From NCBI RefSeq assembly GCF_029433105.1, contig NZ_JARNTW010000010.1, positions 181,513 through 245,512 on the forward strand: DNA of 64,000 nucleotides, written 5' to 3'. Below the pieces are notes generated by a model that had not been told where the DNA came from, did no database searches, and saw only the letters and a program-made list of their open reading frames with translations. Made by a program: the position numbers and the translations under genes. The DNA comes from Runella sp. MFBS21 (GTDB lineage Bacteria > Bacteroidota > Bacteroidia > Cytophagales > Spirosomataceae). Positions within the stretch are counted from its first letter, which is position 1. Each line of letters begins with the position of its first letter. Positions 45,061 through 53,616 of the stretch are shown here, in pieces.

Positions 45061-46509
45061 CTACAACGTCAGACTCCAGCCTTCGCGATAATCACGTTTT
45101 ACAAACTGATTGGCTAAGTCATAATTGGTGATTTTCATGTTTGGCGCATCGTAGTAAAGCTTTTTGCGACCATTGTATTTATCGACTGTACGTTTGGCCG
45201 AAGGATTGTCGCGGAGCATCCAACTACGAATTGCCAAGTTTCCAATCAAAATACTTTCGGTAAATGGCGCAGCGTATTCAAATGGCGAACTTGTAACTCC
45301 TTTGCCGTAGCCTGCGATACATGCGTTGACCCATTGGAGGTAGTGGTCTTCGTTTGGCACGCGCTCGATGGTTTCGGGGATGTTCAAAGATTCATTGGCT
45401 TTCAAAGGCAACAAGCGTGGCTTGGCACCATAGCAATCGGCCATGAGTTTTCCTTTGGTTCCGATAAACAGAACGCCACCGTCGGAGTTTCCAAAACTTT
45501 CTCCAGGCAATAGTTCCTCGGGAAGCTCAGGTAAAATACCGCCATCGTACCAGCTTACTTTGATGTTTCCTTTACCGTCTTTGCGCGGGTAATCTAAGTG
45601 AATAGAGGTAGAAAATGGCGTCCAATCAGGATTGTCATCTTGGGGACGAAGGGTGAAAGTCCAAGTACCAGCTACGCTACATTCGACCGAAGTCGGGTAG
45701 TCAATAGGTAAAATCCGATAGACCGGATCCATGATATGACAAGCCATATCGCCAAGTGCCCCTGTACCATAAGGCCACCATCCGCGCCAGTTCCAAGGCA
45801 AGTAGGCTTCATTATAAGGTACTTTTTTGGCAGGCCCTAGCCACAAATCAAAATCCAATTCTTTTGGAATATCATATGTTTTGTCGGTCGGAATAGCTTG
45901 TGGCCACACGGGGCGGTTGGTCCATGTCAGTACTTTATGAACATCCCCGATGATACCCGAATCATAGATTTCTTTCATTCGGCGAACCCCATTGCCCGAG
46001 CCACCTTGGTTGCCCATTTGGGTGATTACCTTGTATTTTTTGGCGGCTTGTCCCAAAATCCGCGCTTCGTAGATGTCGTGGGTGAGGGGTTTTTGGGTAT
46101 ATACGTGTTTGCCCAATTGCATCGCTGCGAGCGTTGCTACGGCGTGGGTATTGTCAGGGGTCGAAATCGAGCAAGCGTCAATGTTTTTACGCTCTTTGGA
46201 AAGCATTTCCCGAAAATCTTTGTAGTAAGTGGCTTTGGGAAAACGATTACGAGATTCGACGGCTTGGCGGTCGTCTACGTCGCAAAGAGCTACAATATTG
46301 ACATTGGGACTTGCCGCAAACGACGACAAATCGCTTTTTCCTTTTCCACCGACTCCAATCCCCGCAATATTGAGCTTATCGCTAGGGGCGACGAAGCCCT
46401 TGCCTAGTACGTGGCGAGGTACAATGAAAAAAGAAGTAGCTGCCACCGAGGAGGCTTTGATGAATTGACGACGACTATCGGAGTGTTGGTCTGGTTTGTT
46501 TTCTTCCAT
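45061..46509 (-). CDS. Tat-exported Gfo/Idh/MocA-family oxidoreductase
   Basis: 482 aa with the twin-arginine signal SRRQFIKA (12-19) followed by a hydrophobic stretch, so it is folded with its cofactor and exported to the periplasm. The Rossmann domain has GIGVGGKGKSDL and VALCDVDD. The family E-K-P motif is replaced by QKP (VYTQKPLTHD), usual in this secreted subgroup. The C-terminal domain contains GDMACHIMD and GALGD. Such enzymes oxidise or reduce sugars, e.g. at C3 of glycosides. It is the last gene of the unit that runs down from 50.8 kb, though a hairpin precedes it. Confidence 0.9.
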   Translation of the reverse strand: MEENKPDQHSDSRRQFIKASSVAATSFFIVPRHVLGKGFVAPSDKLNIAGIGVGGKGKSDLSSFAASPNVNIVALCDVDDRQAVESRNRFPKATYYKDFREMLSKERKNIDACSISTPDNTHAVATLAAMQLGKHVYTQKPLTHDIYEARILGQAAKKYKVITQMGNQGGSGNGVRRMKEIYDSGIIGDVHKVLTWTNRPVWPQAIPTDKTYDIPKELDFDLWLGPAKKVPYNEAYLPWNWRGWWPYGTGALGDMACHIMDPVYRILPIDYPTSVECSVAGTWTFTLRPQDDNPDWTPFSTSIHLDYPRKDGKGNIKVSWYDGGILPELPEELLPGESFGNSDGGVLFIGTKGKLMADCYGAKPRLLPLKANESLNIPETIERVPNEDHYLQWVNACIAGYGKGVTSSPFEYAAPFTESILIGNLAIRSWMLRDNPSAKRTVDKYNGRKKLYYDAPNMKITNYDLANQFVKRDYREGWSLTL

Positions 46510-46640
46510 GATAATAGTAAAAAGGTTGGTAGTTTAGTGAAATCGAATCGTACAACTTGGTAAGTTTATAAGGATAAGCCCTAAGGTTTGTGAATTGATT
46601 TTTGGAAATGACAATTAGCCTAAGGCTCTGTATAATACTG

Positions 46641-46674
46641 TCAGTAAAGCCAATCGTACCTATGGCTTTACTGA
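46641..46674 (-). terminator. Hairpin after the propeller/LamG-like gene
   Basis: TCAGTAAAGCCA (46641-46652) and TGGCTTTACTGA (46663-46674) form a perfect 12-bp stem six bases past the stop of the minus-strand gene. No good T-tract follows on the minus strand, so termination may be partial. Confidence 0.6.
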
Positions 46675-46679
46675 AAAAA

Positions 46680-48560
46680 TTAATATCCTTTTACTTTCAC
46701 ATCATCTATGTAAAAAATAGCCTTCGTCAATGGCTCGTCGGCTCCCGCCAATGGTGGATGTGGGTCTTCATTGGGGGTTTTGCGATTGGGCAAGTCACGA
46801 TAGGGGCCTGTACGTAGCGAAAGACGCTCTATGGATTTTACGGCTTCGGTCAGTGCTGCTTTTTCGAGTACTTTGTTGCCGTTGATGCTCAAATCAAAAC
46901 TTCCTTGCAGGCGGGCATCTATTTTTAATTTTAACTCGTACCATTGCCCTGCTTGATAGGTTTGCAAGATTTTTTCAACGCCCCCATTAAAAGCTACGAT
47001 ATTGCCTTTGTCATCGAATCGAATCCTGACAGGACGGTTTCCATAGCGGTCGGTAAGGTCGAATTCGAGGGTGCCATTTTGCGCTTGAGCCGCTTGTATT
47101 TTCACTGAACATTCTACGTTATTTCCTTCTTCAAATACCCTGATTGCTCTTGCATAATCATAAGGGTCTTGGTCCGAAAGTTCGAGGCATTTACCAGTGG
47201 ATTGAGGCGTATTTATCACCGTGATAGGAGCCCATTGAGGAGCGTAGATGTTCCAATCTGGCACCGAACCGTTAAGGGCTAACGCATCAAAATTATCTTC
47301 CACATTGCCTTTGATTTCATAACGTACGGGAGTAGGAATACGGCTGATCCAGATGTCTTCTTTGTTCATGCTATACGAAAGCCACATGTCATTGCCGGGA
47401 GGATTGCCATTGCCTTCTTCGATACCACGCATATAGCATGGGCCAAAGTCTTTCCAGCGTCCAAAAAAACGACGCGGTGGCACTTCGCCCTGTACCAAAA
47501 GCATATTGTCGAAAATCGCCCCGTCATCGCCCGTGATAATAACCAGCGGAAAACGATGCTCATCCATTTCGATAGGATTGTAGCAAATCGCGTAGCGACC
47601 GTCGTCGGTACGTTGCCCCCATTGCTTGCCACCTGCCATTGTCAAAGTGGGTACCTTAACAGGCGTTGAAAAAGTAGTACCTTCATCATTCGAAAGAGCG
47701 GTTTTGGAACGTTTCCAGAGAGCCACTACTTTACCATCTTTGCGGTGGTAGTAAGAAAGGGCTTGAATGTCAAGTGATTTGTCGAGGTTGTTTTTATAAA
47801 ATCCGTCGAGGCCATTGTCTTCCTCGCGCCATTGGAGAGTCATGAGTTTATCGTTCAAAAGCGCGCGGCACGCTTCCACAAAACCCGCATCAGATGATTT
47901 TTCAAAGAAAGAAAAAGCGGTATTTTTCTCCGTCCATTGGGTGCCATTGGTGGCTTTATGACTACTATACCTGATGAAATAAATAGAACCATAGGTACCG
48001 TCTTTGTAAGCTTCGCGTACTACTCGCCCGATACCACCTTCTTTAAAAGGGTCTTCGGCATGGGCATAGAATCCTAATACTAACAAGCGACCGTTGGGAG
48101 CGATATAAAACCCCATGCGTTGGTGCATCATGTATCCCTTTGAACCTTTGGGAACTTTGACTCCTTTGGGTGCCACATAAGGCGGAAATACCACTTGAGG
48201 TTTGTGCCATGTACGTCCGTCTTTGGAGGTCAAAACGAGAGTTTGGCCCGGGGCAATGTGTTCATCGACGGGGTTGCTGAGGTATTGTTGGTAGAAGGTA
48301 TCGTTCCAATAACAAATATTAGAAGCATGACTGTAGGTCCATCCTGAGCCATCTCCCATCTCAGGATGCGTACGGTTGACACGCACCGTTTGGCGACTTT
48401 CTACCCCAATCGCGTAGCGAAGCCTTCCTTCATGAACTTGGGGATCGGCGCTAATGCCTCCTACATATCGTACAGGTTCATATACACTGCCTGTTTGGGC
48501 CATGACCAGATGACTCGCAAGAGCCAATATTCCCCCGTACCAGTAAACTCTATTTTTCAT
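46680..48560 (-). CDS. Secreted sialidase-like propeller protein with C-terminal jelly roll
   Basis: 626 aa with signal peptide (ends HLVMAQ). Residues ~60-440 look like a six- or seven-bladed glycosidase propeller with Asp-box-like turns (LTSKDGRTWHKP, LSNDEGTTFSTP), as in GH33, GH93 or GH145. Residues ~450-626 are a LamG/concanavalin-like beta-sandwich (CLELSDQDPYDYARAIRVF, GQWYELKLKIDA, FYIDDVKVKGY). Catalytic residues could not be assigned, so the reaction is unknown. It sits between the oxidoreductase and the acyltransferase in the same orientation, suggesting surface-glycan processing. Confidence 0.65.
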   Translation of the reverse strand: MKNRVYWYGGILALASHLVMAQTGSVYEPVRYVGGISADPQVHEGRLRYAIGVESRQTVRVNRTHPEMGDGSGWTYSHASNICYWNDTFYQQYLSNPVDEHIAPGQTLVLTSKDGRTWHKPQVVFPPYVAPKGVKVPKGSKGYMMHQRMGFYIAPNGRLLVLGFYAHAEDPFKEGGIGRVVREAYKDGTYGSIYFIRYSSHKATNGTQWTEKNTAFSFFEKSSDAGFVEACRALLNDKLMTLQWREEDNGLDGFYKNNLDKSLDIQALSYYHRKDGKVVALWKRSKTALSNDEGTTFSTPVKVPTLTMAGGKQWGQRTDDGRYAICYNPIEMDEHRFPLVIITGDDGAIFDNMLLVQGEVPPRRFFGRWKDFGPCYMRGIEEGNGNPPGNDMWLSYSMNKEDIWISRIPTPVRYEIKGNVEDNFDALALNGSVPDWNIYAPQWAPITVINTPQSTGKCLELSDQDPYDYARAIRVFEEGNNVECSVKIQAAQAQNGTLEFDLTDRYGNRPVRIRFDDKGNIVAFNGGVEKILQTYQAGQWYELKLKIDARLQGSFDLSINGNKVLEKAALTEAVKSIERLSLRTGPYRDLPNRKTPNEDPHPPLAGADEPLTKAIFYIDDVKVKGY

Positions 48561-48626
48561 TTTTGAAATAAGATGTGATTAAAGAAAATACTGATACGGC
48601 GGGAATTTGGGCTATCGTAAAAGAAG

Positions 48627-49736
48627 TTAGACTTTGACAAAGATTTTGTGACGGTACATGACATACAGCACGAGCCAGACCAATATCAGACCTCCAAGGG
48701 CATTGAAAACTTCGTGCCATTTTTCGGTGGTATGTGAATAAAGACCCGCAAAAAGCAAGCGCGATGTTTCGCCAAAATTCACAAACCGACAGGCTAGGTA
48801 AATCACCAAGGAGTTCATCCCAATCACCTTAAAGAAAAAAGCCCAACGGGTATAATTGCGGATGTCAATCAGCCAATAGAAGAGCGCAATCATCAGGCAA
48901 GCCATACCGCCCGTAAGCAAGATAAATGAACTAGACCAGAGGTGTTTGTTGACAGGAAATACCACTCCCCAAACTAGCCCCGTGGCGATTCCGATGCCAC
49001 CAAATACCATCAATCGTTGAAGTTTGAAAGAAGAAGTACTGGGAGTTTGTAACAATTGACCTATTAAGCACCCAAAAATGGTAAGACAAGTAGCGGGTAG
49101 TTGGGTAGAAAGGGCAAGTTCGTCGTAAGTCTTTTGTTTCAAACGTCCGGGCATAAACGTGCGGTCAACCCAGCCTGCTAAATTGCCTTCAAAAGTAAGG
49201 TCACCGCCGCCGTAGCTGCCCACCGAAATCAACATAAGTCCTGCATAGTAAAGTACCAAAATACCAATCGCTGTATAGAGTTGTTGTTTCCAGTTGGTAT
49301 TCATATAAAGCAACGCCACCAAAAAAGTAGCGATTCCGATACGTCCCAATACGGTCCCATAACGGATATGCGCAGGGTCAAAGATGTCGAGAGGGGCGTT
49401 TTTGTCGAGGAGGCCAAAGAAAAACAAAATGAGCATTCTTTTGAATAGTTTTTTGCGAAGCTCAGATTGAGGTACGCCTTTTTCTAAAGCACTCTTAAGA
49501 CTAAACGCCAAAGAAACTCCTGCCATAAACAAAAACAGCGGAAAGATAAAATCATAAAAAGTAAAGCCATCCCAAGCCGGATGGTGGAATTGTGCTGCAA
49601 TAGCGTCGATGAACGATATATTGGTTTTACCGCCTAGTGAGTGAATAAAGGCCCCGCCGCCCGAAATCATGAGCATATCAAAGCCCCGTAGCGCATCCAA
49701 AGAAGCCAAGCGGCTTGAAGTAAGTGGTTGGTTCAT
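48627..49736 (-). CDS. DUF5009/HGSNAT-like membrane acyltransferase
   Basis: A 369-aa polytopic inner-membrane protein with ~10 hydrophobic segments. It opens with RLASLDALRGFDMLMI and later has FPLFLFMAGVSLAFSL, the R-G-x-D/F-P-x-F-x-F-x-x-G hallmarks of the heparan-alpha-glucosaminide N-acetyltransferase (NagX/YeiB-like, DUF5009) group. Bacterial members are thought to move acyl groups across the membrane onto sugars. 31 bp separate it from the upstream DUF1080 gene and 66 bp from the next gene, so it is co-transcribed in a sugar-processing unit. Confidence 0.85.
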   Translation of the reverse strand: MNQPLTSSRLASLDALRGFDMLMISGGGAFIHSLGGKTNISFIDAIAAQFHHPAWDGFTFYDFIFPLFLFMAGVSLAFSLKSALEKGVPQSELRKKLFKRMLILFFFGLLDKNAPLDIFDPAHIRYGTVLGRIGIATFLVALLYMNTNWKQQLYTAIGILVLYYAGLMLISVGSYGGGDLTFEGNLAGWVDRTFMPGRLKQKTYDELALSTQLPATCLTIFGCLIGQLLQTPSTSSFKLQRLMVFGGIGIATGLVWGVVFPVNKHLWSSSFILLTGGMACLMIALFYWLIDIRNYTRWAFFFKVIGMNSLVIYLACRFVNFGETSRLLFAGLYSHTTEKWHEVFNALGGLILVWLVLYVMYRHKIFVKV

Positions 49737-49767
49737 AGTAGGTTTAGGAAGAGGAAGAGCAGGCTAT

Positions 49768-50385
49768 TTATAGCTCTGTGATTTTAATGTTTTTGTATTG
49801 GATAAGTGCTTTGCCTCCGCCATGAATTTGAAGCCCGATGAGTCCAGTTTTCGGGATAGAAGCATCTGGTTCGGTATAGTCTACAGTCTTCAAATCATTG
49901 ATCCAGAGTTGAATGTGATTATCCTTACACTGGATTTTATAGTGATTCCAATCGTTGAGTTTGAGGACTTTGGCAAGGGGAGCGGCATCAGCCTGGACAA
50001 GTACTTTGTTGCGCCTTGATTCGTCGTATAGGCATCCCCAATAGTCCTTGCCAATATCGGCTTGATAGCCAATCATCTCATAATCGGGGGAGGTATGGCG
50101 TGTGCTGCGAAACTGAACACCACCATTGATAAAGCCTTCGGTACCCGTAAGTTTGAAGTCTAATTCCAATACAAAATCAGAATAGCTACGGCGCGTTCGT
50201 AAAAATTCGTTGTGCGGAACGGTCTTGGTCAGCGAACCACCCGTGAGGGCGCCGTCTTTGATTTGCCAAGTATGGAGCGTATCGCCTTCCCACCCGTTGA
50301 AAGTACGTCCGTCGAAAAGAGAAATCGGCGCTTGAGTAGGAGGCAATAACAAATGTAAGAAGAGGGAGAGAGTAGCGTAAAACAT
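49768..50385 (-). CDS. DUF1080 (3-keto-disaccharide hydrolase-type) protein
   Basis: A 205-aa exported concanavalin-like jelly roll of the DUF1080 family, with short signal peptide. Family marks are SLFDGRTFNGWEG, WQIKDGALTGGSL, DFVLELDFKLT, NGGVQFRST, MIGYQADIG, LNDWNHYKIQCKDNHIQLWINDLKTVDY and GLIGLQIHGGG. Some family members cleave 3-keto-glycosides made by Gfo/Idh/MocA oxidoreductases, and such an oxidoreductase is in the same unit, which fits that pathway. Confidence 0.88.
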   Translation of the reverse strand: MFYATLSLFLHLLLPPTQAPISLFDGRTFNGWEGDTLHTWQIKDGALTGGSLTKTVPHNEFLRTRRSYSDFVLELDFKLTGTEGFINGGVQFRSTRHTSPDYEMIGYQADIGKDYWGCLYDESRRNKVLVQADAAPLAKVLKLNDWNHYKIQCKDNHIQLWINDLKTVDYTEPDASIPKTGLIGLQIHGGGKALIQYKNIKITEL

Positions 50386-50435
50386 AGCCTTTTTTGATCC
50401 TAAAAGGCACCGACAACCTACTCTCTACCTACGAG

Positions 50436-50810
50436 TTATTGTCTAATTTCTTTGCCACGGACGGTCATTTCCCAATCCCCAAAACTTCCGTACAATACAA
50501 ATGAGCCAAAACGAAATTTGTCAACAATCTCGGTTCCTTCCGATACACTGTCGTAAAAGTCTTTATCAACAGGCAGTTCAAAATCGACGGCGTTGATGGC
50601 GTTTTTGATGTGTTTTTTGATACTAAGCGAAAAATTAGACTGCTTTAGGCGTATTTTTAAAATGTACTTAGGCTTGGCATTGGCAGTCAAGGCTTGTAAT
50701 TGGGCTTTCAAGTCGGCATTTTCTTTTTGTAAACGCTCCAATTCGGCAGCATCGCCGCAGCTTGCTAGGAGCATTATCATCATCATGCTAAAAGGTAAAA
50801 AACGATTCAT
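50436..50810 (-). CDS. Small coiled-coil lipoprotein
   Basis: 124 aa from ATG 50810 (an earlier in-frame ATG at 50855 would precede the signal peptide). Lipobox LLASC; then a short coiled coil (ELERLQKENADLKAQLQAL) and a compact C-terminal domain ending GSFVLYGSFGDWEMTVRGKEIRQ. No family is recognised. It is the first gene of the minus-strand unit and is divergent from the LytTR regulator 114 bp away. Confidence 0.65.
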   Translation of the reverse strand: MNRFLPFSMMMIMLLASCGDAAELERLQKENADLKAQLQALTANAKPKYILKIRLKQSNFSLSIKKHIKNAINAVDFELPVDKDFYDSVSEGTEIVDKFRFGSFVLYGSFGDWEMTVRGKEIRQ

Positions 50811-50924
50811 CTTGTAAGAATTTTGATTGGTTATTTGAAGGGTGGAAAATAGCATTTATTGGGGAAAATAAACAATCTGCGGATTTATATATATCTTGCT
50901 GTAACGCTCCTTAACTTTTTCGCT

Positions 50925-52592
50925 ATGCGATTCTTCCTTGTTTGGTTGGGTTTATGTGTTTCGTTTTCGCTATTTGCCCAAAAACGTTTTACGTATCGTT
51001 TCTCCGAGGAACTACAATCTGTAGAATCGTTTACCTACTTTTTAGTGGATTCGTCCAAAACACTGACGTTTACACAGCTGCGGCAACTGCCCGAAAACGC
51101 ATTTACCCTCAACACCAAAAACTTTCTCAATTTTGGTAATACTCAGTACCCCGTCTGGCTGCGAATAGACGTAGAAAATCAATCCAATGAAGCCTTATTT
51201 TTGATTCAAGAGCTACATGATGTACGGTTGTTGGATGTATATTTGTTTCATAAAAATGATTCATTAAGAACTTGGGAGACGGGAGCGATGCGGCCTTTTG
51301 GGACGCATTTTCTCAAACGTAGCAATACTGTTTTTGATTTGGGAAAATCGCCCAAAAGAGTTTACCTACGGATTCAAAACACGAGTGTGTATGTTCCTCT
51401 GAAAATAGGAACCATTCAGGCTATCTCCAATTATTTACACAAATACGATTTACTCTACGGGGGTATTTATGGTGTTTTGTTGGCCTTGATGTTTTACAAT
51501 TTGTTTGTGTTTTTGGTCGTTCGCGACCGTGTATTTTTATACTATTTCTTCTATATTCTCACCTCTGGTTACATCATTTTTAAAGCGGATAACCATCATC
51601 ATGAATTCATTTTCAAGCAGATACCCAATTTTAGTTCTGATATCAATTCCTCTTCCATCATCACCTTGTTTTTTATCATACTGTTTGCCAATGCGTACTT
51701 ACGGATGAAGGAACTGACCCCCAAATTCTTTTGGGCGTTGGTGGTGTTGTGGTGTATCTGTCTTGGCTTGATGCCTTTTGAATGGTTGCCTTATCGTGGT
51801 TGGGTCAATGACCTGTTTCAATTGCTAGTGATTTCTATTATGTTGGTACTTTTGGGCGCTAGTGTCTACATTCATTTTTTGGGGTTCAAACATGCGCGTT
51901 ACTTTGTGCTTGCTTTTGGTTTTTACATTTATGGAGTGGTGAATGTGCTTTTGGGATTCATGGGGATTGTTTCGATGAACAATTTACGGGCCGCTTATAT
52001 TTACCAAATATGCTCCGTCTTGGAAGCCATATTTTTTGCTTTTGCCGTCGCCTATCGTTTCAATACCTACCGAAAAGAAGCCAAGGATGCACAAGAAATA
52101 GCGTTGAAACGGTCGCAGGAACACGAGGCTCTTTTACAAAAAAATAACCAGTTATTAGCCGAAAAACTACAAATGGAACAAAGTCTTCAAACGGGGGCAG
52201 CCAACAAAGACTTTAACCAGCTTCTTCAACAAATCAAATCGGATAGTCAGCCTATCAAGAAAATTTCGATTCCGACGGTGGAGGGAGTGATTTTGTTTCC
52301 CGAACAAGACATCAATCGCCTCGAAGCCATGGGAAGTTACTGCACGATTTATTTGACCGACCACAAAAAAATTACCACTTCCAAACCTATGGCGCATTTT
52401 GAACAGATGATTGACGAGCGGCAATTTATGCGTATTCATAAGTCGCATATCATAAATCTCAACAACGTGACGCGCTACATCAGAGGTGAAGGTGGTTCGG
52501 TAGAAATGAAAGATAAGTCGGTGGTACCAGTGTCGCGACGAATGAAAAATGAGCTTTTACAACGATTGGCCATCGACTCGCCCGCCGTTTAG
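50925..52592 (+). CDS. Membrane-bound 7TMR-DISM-LytTR transcription regulator
   Basis: 555 aa from ATG 50925 (a TTG at 50859 adds 22 residues before the signal peptide and is rejected). Order: signal peptide (ends LFAQ); 7TMR-DISMED2 extracellular sensing domain (~35-160, with YPVWLRIDVENQS); seven-TM region (~175-385); coiled coil; LytTR DNA-binding domain (~455-550) with FPEQDINRLEAMGSYCTIYLTD, KPMAHFEQMI and MRIHKSHIINLNNV. There is no kinase or receiver, so it appears to bind DNA directly from the membrane. It is divergent from the unit at 50810-45061, a candidate target. Confidence 0.88.
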   Translation: MRFFLVWLGLCVSFSLFAQKRFTYRFSEELQSVESFTYFLVDSSKTLTFTQLRQLPENAFTLNTKNFLNFGNTQYPVWLRIDVENQSNEALFLIQELHDVRLLDVYLFHKNDSLRTWETGAMRPFGTHFLKRSNTVFDLGKSPKRVYLRIQNTSVYVPLKIGTIQAISNYLHKYDLLYGGIYGVLLALMFYNLFVFLVVRDRVFLYYFFYILTSGYIIFKADNHHHEFIFKQIPNFSSDINSSSIITLFFIILFANAYLRMKELTPKFFWALVVLWCICLGLMPFEWLPYRGWVNDLFQLLVISIMLVLLGASVYIHFLGFKHARYFVLAFGFYIYGVVNVLLGFMGIVSMNNLRAAYIYQICSVLEAIFFAFAVAYRFNTYRKEAKDAQEIALKRSQEHEALLQKNNQLLAEKLQMEQSLQTGAANKDFNQLLQQIKSDSQPIKKISIPTVEGVILFPEQDINRLEAMGSYCTIYLTDHKKITTSKPMAHFEQMIDERQFMRIHKSHIINLNNVTRYIRGEGGSVEMKDKSVVPVSRRMKNELLQRLAIDSPAV

Positions 52593-52689
52593 AAAGTAGA
52601 TGTCGTCGTTCAGAAAGTAGAATTGTTTTGAGGATTGAAAGACAAGTACTTTGGCATCGAAACAAATGCCAACGTTAAACCTCGAAACC

Positions 52690-53052
52690 ATGTCAAAATC
52701 GGCTAAAACAGTTTATTTTTTTAGTTTTTATCTCTTTCTGGTGGGGCTTGAACTCACGTTTATTCCCAACTTTTTTACCAAAACGGCACAACTCCCCGAA
52801 GCCCACGAACCTTACATTCGGGTGGTGGGGGTTTTAGCTATTATTCTTGGAGTCTATTATTATCAATCAGCGAAAAACGAACTTACCCCCTTTCTCAAAA
52901 CGACTATTGCTGGTCGGCTAATTTACTTTTTAGGAGCCGTTGGATTGGTCGTTTCTCAAATAGCTCCACCTGTTTTTGTAGCCTTTGGCGTCGTGGATTT
53001 GCTAGGTGCTCTTTGGACGTGGCAAACGCTGAAAAGCGAAGGAAAGGTGTAA
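52690..53052 (+). CDS. Small membrane protein of unknown function
   Basis: 120 aa from ATG 52690, with about four hydrophobic helices: VYFFSFYLFLVGLELTFIP, VVGVLAIILGVYYY, LIYFLGAVGLVVS and PVFVAFGVVDLLGALWTW. The start at 52651 (13 more residues) is less likely. It resembles small DoxX/DUF-type four-helix membrane proteins, but no motif is certain. It lies 97 bp after the LytTR regulator on the same strand. Confidence 0.65.
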   Translation: MSKSAKTVYFFSFYLFLVGLELTFIPNFFTKTAQLPEAHEPYIRVVGVLAIILGVYYYQSAKNELTPFLKTTIAGRLIYFLGAVGLVVSQIAPPVFVAFGVVDLLGALWTWQTLKSEGKV

Positions 53053-53154
53053 TTACTTCTACTTTAGTAGAGTTTGTTTTACAGTTTTTAGTCTTGTTTA
53101 ACTGATTGTCAATACAAATAACCATTAACTTACTGTCCATAAGCACTTATTTCC

Positions 53155-53580
53155 ATGAAAAAGCTTTTTTGTTTTTTATTTTTTGCCGCTGTGTTGACGG
53201 CTTCCGTTTCGGCCCAAACTCCGCTCGAAACCTTGTTTGAAAATATGAAAAAGGAGTTTGAAGCCAATCCTTCTAAAGCCATTCAAGAACGAGCCGTGGA
53301 GGATTATGTGCTGATTTCGGGTACGGGATATATAGCTAACAAACAACAGATTATCAATTTGTTTAAAAACGTCAGTAAAGTAGATGCTCGTTTTCAAGAC
53401 CTCAAATTTCGTCAATTTGGCAGCATACTCATAGTAACTGGTCGTGAGTTTTCAGTAAGGCATTATGCTGACGGCAAACCTGACTATACCACGGATTATT
53501 TAGTCACCTACGTTTACGAAATCAAAGACGACAAACTGATTTACGTAAGCGGCCAACATACGGTGCCTGCGTCGAAATAG
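53155..53580 (+). CDS. Secreted NTF2-like (DUF4440-type) protein
   Basis: 141 aa with signal peptide (ends ASVSAQ). The mature part has the cone-shaped NTF2/SnoaL fold pattern: an N-terminal helix, EDYVLISGTGYIANKQQIINLF, then three long strands (DLKFRQFGSILIVTGREFSVRH, YLVTYVYEIKDDKLIYVSGQHT). Members bind small ligands or act as isomerase-like enzymes; the role here is unknown. It is a single gene with its own promoter region. Confidence 0.75.
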   Translation: MKKLFCFLFFAAVLTASVSAQTPLETLFENMKKEFEANPSKAIQERAVEDYVLISGTGYIANKQQIINLFKNVSKVDARFQDLKFRQFGSILIVTGREFSVRHYADGKPDYTTDYLVTYVYEIKDDKLIYVSGQHTVPASK

Positions 53581-53616
53581 GTAGATTGGTTTGGGTATTA
53601 CAGTTTCAATTGCCCA

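Noticed and set aside
45898..46407. 169-codon frame opposite the Tat-exported oxidoreductase
   Set aside because: Lies wholly inside a well-supported gene on the other strand; its length reflects codon bias of that gene.
50859..50924. Upstream TTG start for the LytTR regulator
   Set aside because: It would add 22 residues before a normal signal peptide; the ATG at 50925 gives the expected N-terminus.
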